Source: Marivita sp046592965 (lineage in GTDB: Bacteria; Pseudomonadota; Alphaproteobacteria; Rhodobacterales; Rhodobacteraceae). From it: DNA of 64,000 nucleotides. Numbering within the stretch: the first letter of the stretch is position 1; every line of letters begins with the position of its first letter. The stretch lies in NCBI RefSeq assembly GCF_046592965.1, contig NZ_JBISBV010000004.1, positions 1 through 64,000 on the forward strand, written 5' to 3'. Under the pieces are notes generated by a model. It saw nothing but the letters and a program-made list of their open reading frames with translations. It did not search any database and was not told where the DNA came from. Made by a program: the position numbers and the translations under genes. Below are positions 35,169 through 43,542 of this stretch, piece by piece.

Positions 35169-36296
35169 TCAGCCGCCCGGTGGTGGCGGCGGAAGTACGG
35201 TGAACAACTGCGCCAGTTCCCGCACGTCTTCAGCCTTCATCCAGCCATCCTGTCCCTGCGTCCAGACAAAGCTTTCGCGTGTCAGATTGCCGTCACTCGC
35301 CATCCGCCCGAGCGCGGCCTTTGAGAACGGTCCCTTGGTTTTGCCGTTCTCCGCTACGTGCCAGACATGCTCCACAGGAGGCGGAGGCGGCGGCACCTGG
35401 CGCGACACAGGCGCGGCACCTTGCACCTGGTGGGTCGCTCCCCAAGGGCCGGTGCTCTGCGCCGCAGCATGACCGATCTGCATTCCGAGCCCGGCCCCCA
35501 GACCGGCCTGAATGGCACCCGCCCCGGCACCCTCCTGTCCCAAAGCTTCGGCGGCCTGAAACTGCATGTATTCGTTCAGGTTGCCGATCACGCCCATTGA
35601 GGACCGCTTGTCCAGAACCGCTTCCACGGCAGGCGGGAGCGAGATGTTCTCGATGTAGAGCGCGGGCAGTTCCAAGCCGAAATCGCCAAGTGTCGGTGCA
35701 ATCTCCTTGGCCAGAAGCTGCCCGAGTTCGCGGGTGTTGGCAGCCATGTCGAGCACCGGGATACCAGAGCGCGCAATGGTGCGGGAAAACTCCTGCACGA
35801 TGATGTTGCGGATCTGGAAGCTGATCTCGTCCATGGTGAATTCACCGTCGGTTCCGACGATCTCGACAAGGAACTTGGCCGGATCGGTCACCCGCACCGA
35901 ATAGGTGCCAAAGGCGCGCAGTCGCACCGGCCCGAATTCGGGATCGCGGCAGATGATCGGGTTCTTGGTTCCCCATTTCAGATCCTGAAAGCGGGTGGTG
36001 TTGACGTAGTAAATCTCGGATTTGAAGGGCGAGCGGAAGCCGTGATCCCAGTGCTGCAAACTGGTCATGATCGGCATGTTGTTGGTTTCAAGCATATAAA
36101 GCCCCGGCGTGAACACATCCGCCAGCTGGCCCTCATGCACAAACACCGCCGCCTGCCCTTCGCGCACCGTCAGTTTCGCGCCGTACTTGATCTCGTGCCC
36201 TTCGCGTTCGAACCGCCAGACCATTGTGTCGCGGGTGTTGTCGGTCCATTCGATAACGTCGATGAACTGACCGCTGAGAAAGTCGAAAATTGCCAT
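35169..36296 (-). CDS. SPFH-domain (virion-core-like) protein with C-terminal GYF_2 domain
   Basis: 375 aa. An SPFH/Band-7-like core covers about residues 25-240 (VREGQAAVFVHEGQLADVFTPG is typical of the YdjI/virion core group). A glycine/alanine-rich helix, a polyproline run of six near residue 303 and a GYF_2 domain (about 307-362, WHVAENGKTKGPFS) follow, and the protein ends in a second polyproline tail. No N-terminal membrane helix is seen, so it is probably a peripheral scaffold. GYF domains bind proline-rich peptides, so self-association is possible (inference). Its gene sits between the DUF2927 lipoprotein and zinc-ribbon genes. Confidence 0.82.
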   Translation of the reverse strand: MAIFDFLSGQFIDVIEWTDNTRDTMVWRFEREGHEIKYGAKLTVREGQAAVFVHEGQLADVFTPGLYMLETNNMPIMTSLQHWDHGFRSPFKSEIYYVNTTRFQDLKWGTKNPIICRDPEFGPVRLRAFGTYSVRVTDPAKFLVEIVGTDGEFTMDEISFQIRNIIVQEFSRTIARSGIPVLDMAANTRELGQLLAKEIAPTLGDFGLELPALYIENISLPPAVEAVLDKRSSMGVIGNLNEYMQFQAAEALGQEGAGAGAIQAGLGAGLGMQIGHAAAQSTGPWGATHQVQGAAPVSRQVPPPPPPVEHVWHVAENGKTKGPFSKAALGRMASDGNLTRESFVWTQGQDGWMKAEDVRELAQLFTVLPPPPPGG

Positions 36297-36313
36297 CTGT
36301 GGTCTCCGTTAAG

Positions 36314-37288
36314 TCAGCTTGAGCCGCCCCCTGTCGCCTCGAGCGCGAGGCGCCGGATGATCGGGCGGGCTTGAATGGCGGTCATTCCGGGTGTCAGGCG
36401 TGGATCATAGAGGATTTTGAGCAGCATCTCGTCATGTGTCGTCAACAACGCAAATTCCTCGTCGTCATTGAAGATCGACGGACGCGCGTTCTGGTCGTCA
36501 TTGGCAAGGCCAAGTCCCTGGGCCAACTCTTCGTGAAAGCAGGCCTTGCGGGTCAACGGCGGATGTTCCGCGCGCACCAGCGCAACGGCCTGACGATAGT
36601 CATTGCCTGTCGAGGAATCCGCGAATGCGACCACAAGACAATGGATCGAGCGTGGAAGATTGGCAAAGATCGCACGACTTGACGGCTCCATCCCGGGGGC
36701 GATCTGATTGAGCGTTTGCCGCAACTCGTCCTTGTCGTCTTCTCCCATCACCAGAACGTGGAAGTTCGGATTTGTGGACACGAACGCAATCGGGTGGCCC
36801 GAAACCCGCGCAAGGCGACGGGTGTAGGACGCGAGCGTCTTGGTATCGGTGGCGCGATCGGCTTCGGAAACGCTGGTGCCGAAGGTCACACCGATCCGCA
36901 CCGGAATCGTCCATTTCTTGATCTCGCCCAAAGCACCGCTTGACGGCTGCAATCCGGCCCCCCGCGTGTATTCCTCAGCCAACGCGATGCGTTCGAAATT
37001 GCGGGCCAGCATCGCTTCGGTAAAGGGTGTATCGACCCCACCGCCATCGGTGCGTAGCAGACCGCGCGCAAGCAGGTCTTCTTCGACCCGCGCATAATAG
37101 CGTTCAAGCTCGATCGCGGCATTCGAGGGCGTGGGAGGCTCTGGCATGGGTTTGGCGGCTGGCGGGCGGTCGGGGCGCGCCTGCGGCTTGATGCCGGCGG
37201 GCGCATCTCCGGTCAGCGACGGGTCGCATCCCGCGAGGACCGCGACCGTCACGCATGACCAGAAAATTTGAGCCCACCGCCGTTGCAC
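36314..37288 (-). CDS. DUF2927 lipoprotein
   Basis: 324 aa from GTG 37288, chosen because it leaves a compact lipoprotein signal (VTVAVLAGC, lipobox cysteine about residue 21) and avoids a 77-base overlap with telA. A proline-rich linker follows. The DUF2927 core contains a CFHEELAQGLGLANDD segment with a histidine-glutamate pair resembling a metallopeptidase motif but short of a full HExxH. It is expected at the inner or outer membrane facing the periplasm. Start 4 bases after the telA stop. Function unknown. Confidence 0.78.
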   Translation of the reverse strand: MQRRWAQIFWSCVTVAVLAGCDPSLTGDAPAGIKPQARPDRPPAAKPMPEPPTPSNAAIELERYYARVEEDLLARGLLRTDGGGVDTPFTEAMLARNFERIALAEEYTRGAGLQPSSGALGEIKKWTIPVRIGVTFGTSVSEADRATDTKTLASYTRRLARVSGHPIAFVSTNPNFHVLVMGEDDKDELRQTLNQIAPGMEPSSRAIFANLPRSIHCLVVAFADSSTGNDYRQAVALVRAEHPPLTRKACFHEELAQGLGLANDDQNARPSIFNDDEEFALLTTHDEMLLKILYDPRLTPGMTAIQARPIIRRLALEATGGGSS

Positions 37289-37292
37289 GATG

Positions 37293-38492
37293 TCAGGCTT
37301 TCGGAACAGAACGGCCGGCAGTGTCACCGACCCCGTCCTTGCGGGCCTTGGCCGAGGCCAGAGTGTCACGCAGATCCGCTTCCATCTTCTTGAGGTCCTC
37401 TTCAGCCGCCGCCCGACGGGCCTTGCCCTCGTCGGCGATTTGCAGGCTTTCCTGAATCGTGCCGATCAGATCGGCATTTGCCTGCTTGACCGCTTCGATA
37501 TCGAACACGCCGCGCTCCATTTCCTCCCGGATCAGCTTGTTGCTGTCGCGCAGGTTCTTGGCGTTGGAGGTCAGAAGCTCGTTGGTCAGGTCATTGGCAT
37601 CACGCACCGCCGCTGCGGCTTCGGCCGAGCGCTGGATGGTCACGGCCTGCGCCAGTTGGGTTTCCCAAAGGGGTACGGTGTTGACCAGCGTGGAGTTGAT
37701 CTTGGTGACAAGCGACTTGTCGTTTTCCTGCACCAGCCGGATCGAGGGCAGCGATTGCATGGTGACCTGACGCGTCAGCTTGAGATCATGCACCCGGCGC
37801 TCCAGATCGTCACGCGCGGCGCGCAGATCGCGCAATTCCTGCGCCAGCATCACCTGTTCGTTCTCGGGCGCGCCCTGAACCTCGGAGTCCTTGGCGGGAA
37901 TGTCGGTCTTGTCGATTTCCTTGATCTTCTCCTCGCCTGCGGCGATGTAAAGCGCCAGTTCATCGTAAAATTGCAGCGTCTTGTCATAAAGCAGGTCAAG
38001 CGACTTGATGTCTTTCAAGAGCGTGTGCTCATGCTTGAGCAGATCATCGGTAATCCGGTCGATCTGGCCCTGCACCTCTTCGAATTTCGCGGTGAACTTG
38101 GCAAAGGGTGCGGCACGACCGATCAGCTTTTCCCACCACGACCGTTCACGCCGCACATCAAGCTCGGACACCGAGAAGCCGCGTATGGTGCTGACGATCC
38201 CACGCAGGCTGTCTCCGGCGGGGCCGACATCCTTGTTGCGCACATCGGCGAGCATGGCTTGAGAGATTTCCTGCAACTCGGCCTGAGCGTTCGAGCCGAA
38301 GGACACAATCGACTGCGTATCGGTCATATCGATCTCGGCCATGCGAGAGCGGATTTCTTCCCCCAGAACCGGATCCGCCTCGGACAGGGGAATGACGGCA
38401 TTGGCATCCTTGGGCTCTGGCAGAATGACGGCGTTCACCTCATCGACCATTGCCAGCGTATCCTGGGCTTTGGCGCGGACTGTTTCGGACAT
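37293..38492 (-). CDS. TelA-like toxic anion resistance protein
   Basis: 399 aa from ATG 38492, with GAGAGGG about 7 bases upstream. It is largely alpha-helical with long coiled-coil stretches and no membrane segment. Motifs SWWEKLIGRAAPFAKF and the later IRLVQENDKSLVTKINSTL identify the TelA/KlaA family (Pfam TelA). The family was named for plasmid tellurite resistance, but most chromosomal members have no proven role in that. It occurs with XpaC, as here, where it follows the second XpaC-like gene by 26 bases. Confidence 0.88.
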   Translation of the reverse strand: MSETVRAKAQDTLAMVDEVNAVILPEPKDANAVIPLSEADPVLGEEIRSRMAEIDMTDTQSIVSFGSNAQAELQEISQAMLADVRNKDVGPAGDSLRGIVSTIRGFSVSELDVRRERSWWEKLIGRAAPFAKFTAKFEEVQGQIDRITDDLLKHEHTLLKDIKSLDLLYDKTLQFYDELALYIAAGEEKIKEIDKTDIPAKDSEVQGAPENEQVMLAQELRDLRAARDDLERRVHDLKLTRQVTMQSLPSIRLVQENDKSLVTKINSTLVNTVPLWETQLAQAVTIQRSAEAAAAVRDANDLTNELLTSNAKNLRDSNKLIREEMERGVFDIEAVKQANADLIGTIQESLQIADEGKARRAAAEEDLKKMEADLRDTLASAKARKDGVGDTAGRSVPKA

Positions 38493-38518
38493 GGATGACC
38501 CTCTCAAACTTGTTTGAT

Positions 38519-39424
38519 CTATAATTCTGTCTTGCGCTCTACATGAACGCCCTCGCGTTGCAAACGATCCCGCAACACCTCGATTTCAACGGTCAGGTCG
38601 GAGCGGTCATCAAGCAGCATCTTTCGGGTACGGGCGGCAAAGTTCTTTTCCAGATCATCGAGAAGCGCCTCGTAATCCGCCCGGGCCTGAACATCGCGGG
38701 TGCGGGCAAAGACATCGGCGAACTTGATCGTCGCGTCGCGGGCACCCAGCAAGTAGACGACAAGGTATTTTCTCGCACTTGTCAGATCGCGCGGGTCCTC
38801 CTCGACGGTTCGGAACAGGTCGCGCGCGGTTGTCTCGAACTGTTCGACACGGGAAATCAAACGCCGGTCTCCGGCGCGCTTGATCGCGTCGCGCATCGCG
38901 GTCAGATGCTGCTCGGCCTCGTCGATGGCGCGGGCGACGCGATCCTGTTGAAACGTGTCAATGCCCTCCATCCCCTTGTCGCGCATCGGGTCGACACCGA
39001 ACGCGCCGATATGGAGCGCGGTTGCGGCAACGCCGAAAATCACCGGAGCAATCACGCCGGGTTCGTTGGAATATGCCGCGATGGCAACACCCAGCCCTGC
39101 CAGAACGGCCGCACCGATCTTGCGCGGGAATCCCGGTCGGCGGGCCACCTTGCGCGCATTATAGGCCGCTTCGGCCGTCAACCCGCCGCGCAACAGCCAT
39201 GCGCCCAAAAGCAGCATCGCGGCCCCGATCAGCCCAAGCGCCATGCCAACCGCGCCGTCGCTTATCGAGGTGAAGGCAAGGATAACGGGCGGAACGAACA
39301 GAACATTCGAGCGCGCCCCCACCGGATCGACGGTTGCACCCTTGAAGCCTCTGGGTGCCTGCTCTGACGACTCCGAACGGGGTGTGTCTTCGGGGCTGTA
39401 TTTGCCACCATAGCGTTGCGCCAT
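38519..39424 (-). CDS. XpaC-like (5-bromo-4-chloroindolyl phosphate hydrolysis family) membrane protein, second copy
   Basis: 301 aa. A charged N-terminus of about 35 residues, then two pairs of membrane segments (about 40-78 and 100-140). The motif FGVDPMRDKGMEG leads into a long helical cytoplasmic C-terminus. GGGAGGG-like sequence inside the 29-aa gene just upstream serves as ribosome binding site. It is a paralogue of the 284-aa protein at 39601-40455. XpaC family members are found beside TelA; no enzymatic role is established despite the family name. Confidence 0.82.
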   Translation of the reverse strand: MAQRYGGKYSPEDTPRSESSEQAPRGFKGATVDPVGARSNVLFVPPVILAFTSISDGAVGMALGLIGAAMLLLGAWLLRGGLTAEAAYNARKVARRPGFPRKIGAAVLAGLGVAIAAYSNEPGVIAPVIFGVAATALHIGAFGVDPMRDKGMEGIDTFQQDRVARAIDEAEQHLTAMRDAIKRAGDRRLISRVEQFETTARDLFRTVEEDPRDLTSARKYLVVYLLGARDATIKFADVFARTRDVQARADYEALLDDLEKNFAARTRKMLLDDRSDLTVEIEVLRDRLQREGVHVERKTEL

Positions 39425-39427
39425 AGT

Positions 39428-39517
39428 CTACATCCCTCCCAGCAAACCGCTGGTGACACCGAACAGGATCACAAGGAGCAACGCATAGCTGATACGCTGC
39501 AAGCCGGCACCGGACAT
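39428..39517 (-). CDS. 29-residue single-helix membrane peptide
   Basis: An ORF of 29 codons, MSGAGLQRISYALLLVILF to GGM. It is preceded by AAAGGGG 5-6 bases before its ATG and ends 3 bases before the XpaC-like start, whose ribosome binding site lies inside it. Most of its length is one hydrophobic helix. The strong ribosome binding site and tight fit into the operon argue that it is translated. It is too short to be certain; it could simply be a translational coupler. Confidence 0.5.
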   Translation of the reverse strand: MSGAGLQRISYALLLVILFGVTSGLLGGM

Positions 39518-39600
39518 GAAAACCCCTTTCCCACGTGTTGCGAGAAACTTAAGGTAAGTGGGTGGGGCTTACTAGGGGGAAGTCAGCGCAAGTCCGAACA

Positions 39601-40455
39601 TCACTTGCGGTTACGGTGCATCCGATCAAACAGGAGATTTGTCTGAAGCTCGAAGCTGTCGCGCCCTTGGGCGATGCCGCTGCGGCGGGCCCGCGCCTCG
39701 AACGCGTCAGACAAAGCCTGCATTTTGAGGTGGTATCTGCGGCGCTGAAAGCGAGTGAAACCCTGGCCGTAGCTGTCGATGACATCATCCGCTTCGGCTT
39801 CCATCTTGGCCAACAGCTTGGCCAGCGGCGGTGCAACCTTGAGCAAGGTGCTGGTTTCAAAATCAATGGTGCCAAGCAGCCCCATGACCGTGTCGGCCAC
39901 GATGCGGGTGCGTTCAGACAGATCATCGTCGCCCAACACGCTCAGATTCATCAACAATCTCTCGAAGCGGGCATCGAACGTGCGGTAGAGTTCCTGATTG
40001 GCAAGACGCAAACGGACAGCCGGGTTGTCCATTCCCTTGTCCCGCATCGGATCGAGGCCGAATGAAACGAGACACAGGATGAAGGTCGCGCAACCGATCA
40101 GCAATGGAAGCGCCGGCATCCCGATTTTCGCCCCGGCCAACAGACCGACGACAACAGCCACGATCGCGCTTCCGATCAGTTTGAACGGGATTTTCGGGCG
40201 CGCGGCAACTTCGGCGGACGTGTACGCAAGGTGGTTCTTCTGTCCGACAGACAAGAACACCAATCCCAGCGCAAACACCGCGATTATCACCAGAGCCGAG
40301 GCAAAGCCGGCGACCGTTCCGTCAAGCAACCACAGGATCAGCGGACAGGTTGCCAGAACCATGAACCCGACAGGCACGTTATCGACCGGCACAGAGTTGC
40401 CCAAAGCAGCGCTTGTTTCGAAATCGACAAATGAGGGGTTCTGCGCGTCCATCAT
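39601..40455 (-). CDS. XpaC-like membrane protein, first copy
   Basis: 284 aa from ATG 40455; ATG 40452 is next to it. Four hydrophobic segments in two pairs (about 33-70 and 90-130), then FGLDPMRDKGMDN and a helical C-terminus. The DPMRDKGM motif and the layout match the second XpaC-like protein, so the pair arose by duplication, but identity elsewhere is low by eye. Its start overlaps the stop of the 65-aa gene, indicating translational coupling. Confidence 0.75.
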   Translation of the reverse strand: MMDAQNPSFVDFETSAALGNSVPVDNVPVGFMVLATCPLILWLLDGTVAGFASALVIIAVFALGLVFLSVGQKNHLAYTSAEVAARPKIPFKLIGSAIVAVVVGLLAGAKIGMPALPLLIGCATFILCLVSFGLDPMRDKGMDNPAVRLRLANQELYRTFDARFERLLMNLSVLGDDDLSERTRIVADTVMGLLGTIDFETSTLLKVAPPLAKLLAKMEAEADDVIDSYGQGFTRFQRRRYHLKMQALSDAFEARARRSGIAQGRDSFELQTNLLFDRMHRNRK

Positions 40456-40649
40456 AGCAATCCCAATCCGAAAATCGTGACCCACAAGACTCCGAACGCC
40501 ACAAATGACGGCAAGCCACGATGCATCCGCAGGCGCACCAGCGCTCCGCGAAGCGCCTTGGCCGTGTCTTCCGCCACCGTGCCAAGGTTCGAAAGAACCA
40601 GAAGCACCGAGATGACGAGAATCGTGGAAGTCAGAAACGTTAATATCAT
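40452..40649 (-). CDS. Small two-helix membrane protein, first gene of the cluster
   Basis: 65 aa. Hydrophobic helices at about 3-20 and 47-64 with a basic, helical middle (AKALRGALVRLRMHRG). Its TGA overlaps the ATGATG start of the XpaC-like gene. The ATG at 40649 has only a weak purine sequence upstream. I do not recognise the family. Being the first gene, any promoter should lie in the short gap to the rluB-like stop (40650-40702), or transcription reads through from rluB. Confidence 0.65.
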   Translation of the reverse strand: MILTFLTSTILVISVLLVLSNLGTVAEDTAKALRGALVRLRMHRGLPSFVAFGVLWVTIFGLGLL

Positions 40650-40702
40650 GCCGCCAAGGTCGCGATGAAACCGGGCGGAAAGTGGGCGTTAACGGGGAAA
40701 GA

Positions 40703-41539
40703 TCAGGGAGTCCGCTTGGCTTTCACGGGGCGGGACGTGCGCTGAACGGTCTTTGGCCTGGGTTTTGAGCCCTTGGCGGCGGGTTTGCCCGGCTTGCTTT
40801 CCATCTCTGCGTCCAGTCCCAATTGATCGCGTACGATCTTGCGGCGCAGTTCTTCAACCTTGCCGGCTTTGAGCTGTCCAAGCTGGAACGGACCGTACGA
40901 CACCCGGATCAGACGATTCACAGTCAGACCGACGGCGGCCAGAGCGCGCCGCACCTCGCGGTTCTTGCCTTCGCGCAAACCAAGCGTCAGCCAAGCATTC
41001 GCGCCTTGCTGGCGGTCTATCGTGACCGTCATTTCTTGAAACTTTTCGCCGTCGATCACGATGCCCTTGCGCAACGGCTCAAGCGCGGCCTCGGTCGGCT
41101 GACCCTTCACCCGCGCGCGGTATTTGCGCAGCCATCCCGTTGACGGCAGTTCAAGCTTGCGCTTGATCCCGCCGTCATTCGTGAGCAGCAAAAGCCCTTC
41201 GGAGTTAAGATCAAGACGCCCCACACTCATCACCCGAGGCAGCTCAGGGGGCAGTTCGTCAAAGATCGTCGGGCGCCCTTGCTCGTCGCGTGTCGTCGTG
41301 ACCAGACCCGTGGGTTTATGGTAAAGCCAGATGCGCGGCTCGTCCGGTGCCCCGACGGGTTTGCCATCGACGACGATCTTGTCGTCTGCCGTCACGTTCA
41401 GAGCGGCGCTGTCGATCTTCTTGCCATTCACCGAAACGCGCCCGGCCAGAATCATCTTTTCGGCGTCGCGTCGGCTGGCAAGACCGGCGCGCGCGATGAC
41501 TTTGGCGATGCGATCACCGGGAGGCGTGTTCTGTGTCAT
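40703..41539 (-). CDS. rluB: RsuA/RluB-family rRNA pseudouridine synthase
   Basis: 278 aa from ATG 41539. An N-terminal S4 RNA-binding domain (about 9-60) is followed by the catalytic domain with D110 in GRLDLNSEGLLLLTNDG. A basic, lysine/proline-rich tail (after about 235) resembles RluB rather than RsuA. RluB makes pseudouridine 2605 of 23S rRNA in E. coli; the exact target here is inferred. It diverges from tadA across about 60 bases. Confidence 0.88.
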   Translation of the reverse strand: MTQNTPPGDRIAKVIARAGLASRRDAEKMILAGRVSVNGKKIDSAALNVTADDKIVVDGKPVGAPDEPRIWLYHKPTGLVTTTRDEQGRPTIFDELPPELPRVMSVGRLDLNSEGLLLLTNDGGIKRKLELPSTGWLRKYRARVKGQPTEAALEPLRKGIVIDGEKFQEMTVTIDRQQGANAWLTLGLREGKNREVRRALAAVGLTVNRLIRVSYGPFQLGQLKAGKVEELRRKIVRDQLGLDAEMESKPGKPAAKGSKPRPKTVQRTSRPVKAKRTP

Positions 41540-41602
41540 GCCAAGCGGCTTAGTCGAAATCAGAGGCTTGGGAAAGCTGAATGCGCCGTCTATGAGGGGC
41601 GG

Positions 41603-42064
41603 ATGGTGTTTCGATCGCATATGTCTCTGGCCCTCGAGGAAGCGCGCGCCGCCGCCGATCGCGGCGAGGTGCCGGTTGGGGCGGTGATCGTCTCGCCTGC
41701 CGGCCGTGTTGTCGCATCCGCCGGGAACCGGACGCGCGAGATGAACGATCCCACCGCCCATGCCGAGATTTTAGCGATCCGCGCCGCGTGTGAGGCGCTT
41801 GGGAGTGAGCGGCTTATCGGACACGATCTCTACGTGACGCTGGAGCCCTGTGCGATGTGCGCCGGTGCCATTGCGAACGCGCGCATCCGGCGGCTTTATT
41901 ACGGCGCAAGCGACGCCAAGTCCGGCGGCGTCGCGCACGGAGCGCGGGTGTTTTCGCACCCCCAATGCCATCATTTCCCCGAAGTCTACGAAGGTGTGAA
42001 CGCGATCGAAGCAGAAGCGCTCTTGAAGGCGTTTTTCGCTGGCAAGCGAACGGGGACTGAATGA
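41603..42064 (+). CDS. tadA: tRNA-specific adenosine deaminase
   Basis: 153 aa from ATG 41603, which has GAGGGGCGG just upstream; ATG 41621 (MSLALEEAR) is possible. The zinc and catalytic residues are H53-A-E55 and C83/C86 in PCAMC. It converts A34 to inosine in tRNA-Arg(ACG), the tRNA encoded at 4084-4160. Its ATGA end overlaps rluE. Confidence 0.93.
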   Translation: MVFRSHMSLALEEARAAADRGEVPVGAVIVSPAGRVVASAGNRTREMNDPTAHAEILAIRAACEALGSERLIGHDLYVTLEPCAMCAGAIANARIRRLYYGASDAKSGGVAHGARVFSHPQCHHFPEVYEGVNAIEAEALLKAFFAGKRTGTE

Positions 42065-42606
42065 CGCGAATCCTGCTCTTCAACAAACCGTACGATGTGC
42101 TGTCGCAGTTCACCGACAAGGGCACCCAAGGCACCACGCGGCGGACGCTGTCCGAGTTCATCGACGTGCCCGGCGTGTACCCTGCCGGGCGGCTGGATCG
42201 GGATAGCGAAGGCTTGTTGGTTCTGACAGACAACGGCAAGCTACAGGCGCGGATCAGCGACCCGAAGTTCCGCTCCCCCAAGACGTACCTCGCGCAGGTC
42301 GAGGGTGTGCCGACGCACGACCAACTGGCGAAGTTGCGCGGCGGCGTGACGCTGAAGGACGGCCACACACGTCCGGCTGAGGTCGCGTTGATCGCCCCCC
42401 CTGACCTATGGCCGCGAACGCCGCCCGTGCGTTATCGCAAATCCGTACCGGACGCGTGGATCAAGCTGACCATCACCGAAGGCCGCAACCGGCAGGTGCG
42501 CCGGATGACGGCGCATGTGGGATTGCCCTGCCTGCGGTTGGTGCGGTGGTCGGTCGGCGACTGGTCGCTGGACGGGATCGCGCCGGGGACTTGGCGCGAC
42601 GCCTAA
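42061..42606 (+). CDS. rluE: RluE-like 23S rRNA pseudouridine synthase
   Basis: 181 aa, lacking an S4 domain, as RluE does. The catalytic aspartate is D46 in GRLDRDSEGLLVLTDNG, and the C-terminal ITEGRNRQVRRMTAHVG is typical. RluE modifies U2457 of 23S rRNA in E. coli. It overlaps tadA by 4 bases, so the two are cotranslated; with rluB alongside, this is a small RNA-modification cluster. Confidence 0.9.
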   Translation: MTRILLFNKPYDVLSQFTDKGTQGTTRRTLSEFIDVPGVYPAGRLDRDSEGLLVLTDNGKLQARISDPKFRSPKTYLAQVEGVPTHDQLAKLRGGVTLKDGHTRPAEVALIAPPDLWPRTPPVRYRKSVPDAWIKLTITEGRNRQVRRMTAHVGLPCLRLVRWSVGDWSLDGIAPGTWRDA

Positions 42607-42621
42607 GATATTGCCTGCCGA

Positions 42622-43515
42622 TCAGACCCACTTTGCCATTGGCGGCAAACTCATGAGCACCGCGTTGGCATCATGGCCGGTTTCCAGACCGAATTTCGTC
42701 CCGCGGTCGTAGACAAGGTTGTATTCGGCATAAAGACCGCGATGAACCAGTTGCGCGTCCTTGTCGGCATCGGTCCACTCCTGCACGCGCCGTTTTTCCA
42801 CCAGCGGCAGGAACGCCGGCAGAAACGCGCGGCCGATGTCCTGGGTCAGGGCAAAATCCGCCTCCCAATCACCGGTGTTCTGGTCATCCATGAAAATCCC
42901 TCCGACACCGCGCGCGCGTTTGCGGTGAGGGATATAGAAATAGGTGTCGGCCCACTCTTTCAGGCGCGGGTAATGCGCGGTGCCGTGCGGATCGAGATGG
43001 GCTTTCTGTGTGTCGTGAAAATGCGCCGTGTCCTCGGCGTATTCGATGCATGGGTTCAGATCCGACCCGCCTCCGAACCACCACGCGTGCGGAGTCCAGA
43101 ACATCCGTGTGTTCATGTGCACTGCCGGACAGTGGGGGTTTTGCATATGCGCAACAAGGCTGATTCCCGAGGCCCAGAACCGCGGATCATCCTGCATGCC
43201 GGGGATACCCTTGCGCGCCGCCATCGCCATCTGCGCGCGTTCTCCCAACGTGCCGTACACCGTCGAGACGTTGACACCGACCTTTTCGAAAACGCGCCCA
43301 CCCCGCAGAACGCTCATCAATCCGCCGCCTGCGTCGCTGCCATCCTCGGAGGTGCGCTTGGTCTCGGTCACCTCGAACCGGCCCGGTGCCGAATCGCTGA
43401 GTGGGCCTTCGGTCTGCGTGTCTTCAAGAGCCTCGAACGCTGTCACGATCTGATCGCGCAGATCACGAAACCAGGTGGAGGCGCGCGCTTTTTCGGTATC
43501 AAACGACTGTGTCAT
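42622..43515 (-). CDS. hemF: Oxygen-dependent coproporphyrinogen III oxidase
   Basis: 297 aa from ATG 43515. Conserved HemF stretches WFGGGSDLNPCIEY, PHRKRARGVGGIFMDD and the C-terminal EYNLVYDRGTKFGLETG are present. It converts coproporphyrinogen III to protoporphyrinogen IX using oxygen, the aerobic counterpart of hemN. No FNR box is seen upstream. It follows the SDR gene by 27 bases on the same strand. Confidence 0.95.
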   Translation of the reverse strand: MTQSFDTEKARASTWFRDLRDQIVTAFEALEDTQTEGPLSDSAPGRFEVTETKRTSEDGSDAGGGLMSVLRGGRVFEKVGVNVSTVYGTLGERAQMAMAARKGIPGMQDDPRFWASGISLVAHMQNPHCPAVHMNTRMFWTPHAWWFGGGSDLNPCIEYAEDTAHFHDTQKAHLDPHGTAHYPRLKEWADTYFYIPHRKRARGVGGIFMDDQNTGDWEADFALTQDIGRAFLPAFLPLVEKRRVQEWTDADKDAQLVHRGLYAEYNLVYDRGTKFGLETGHDANAVLMSLPPMAKWV

Positions 43516-43542
43516 GTTCCTGCCCAAACTTGTCCAGCTCGC

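Noticed and set aside
37290..38498. 402-codon frame opposite telA
   Set aside because: Mirrors telA codon positions exactly and has no independent support.
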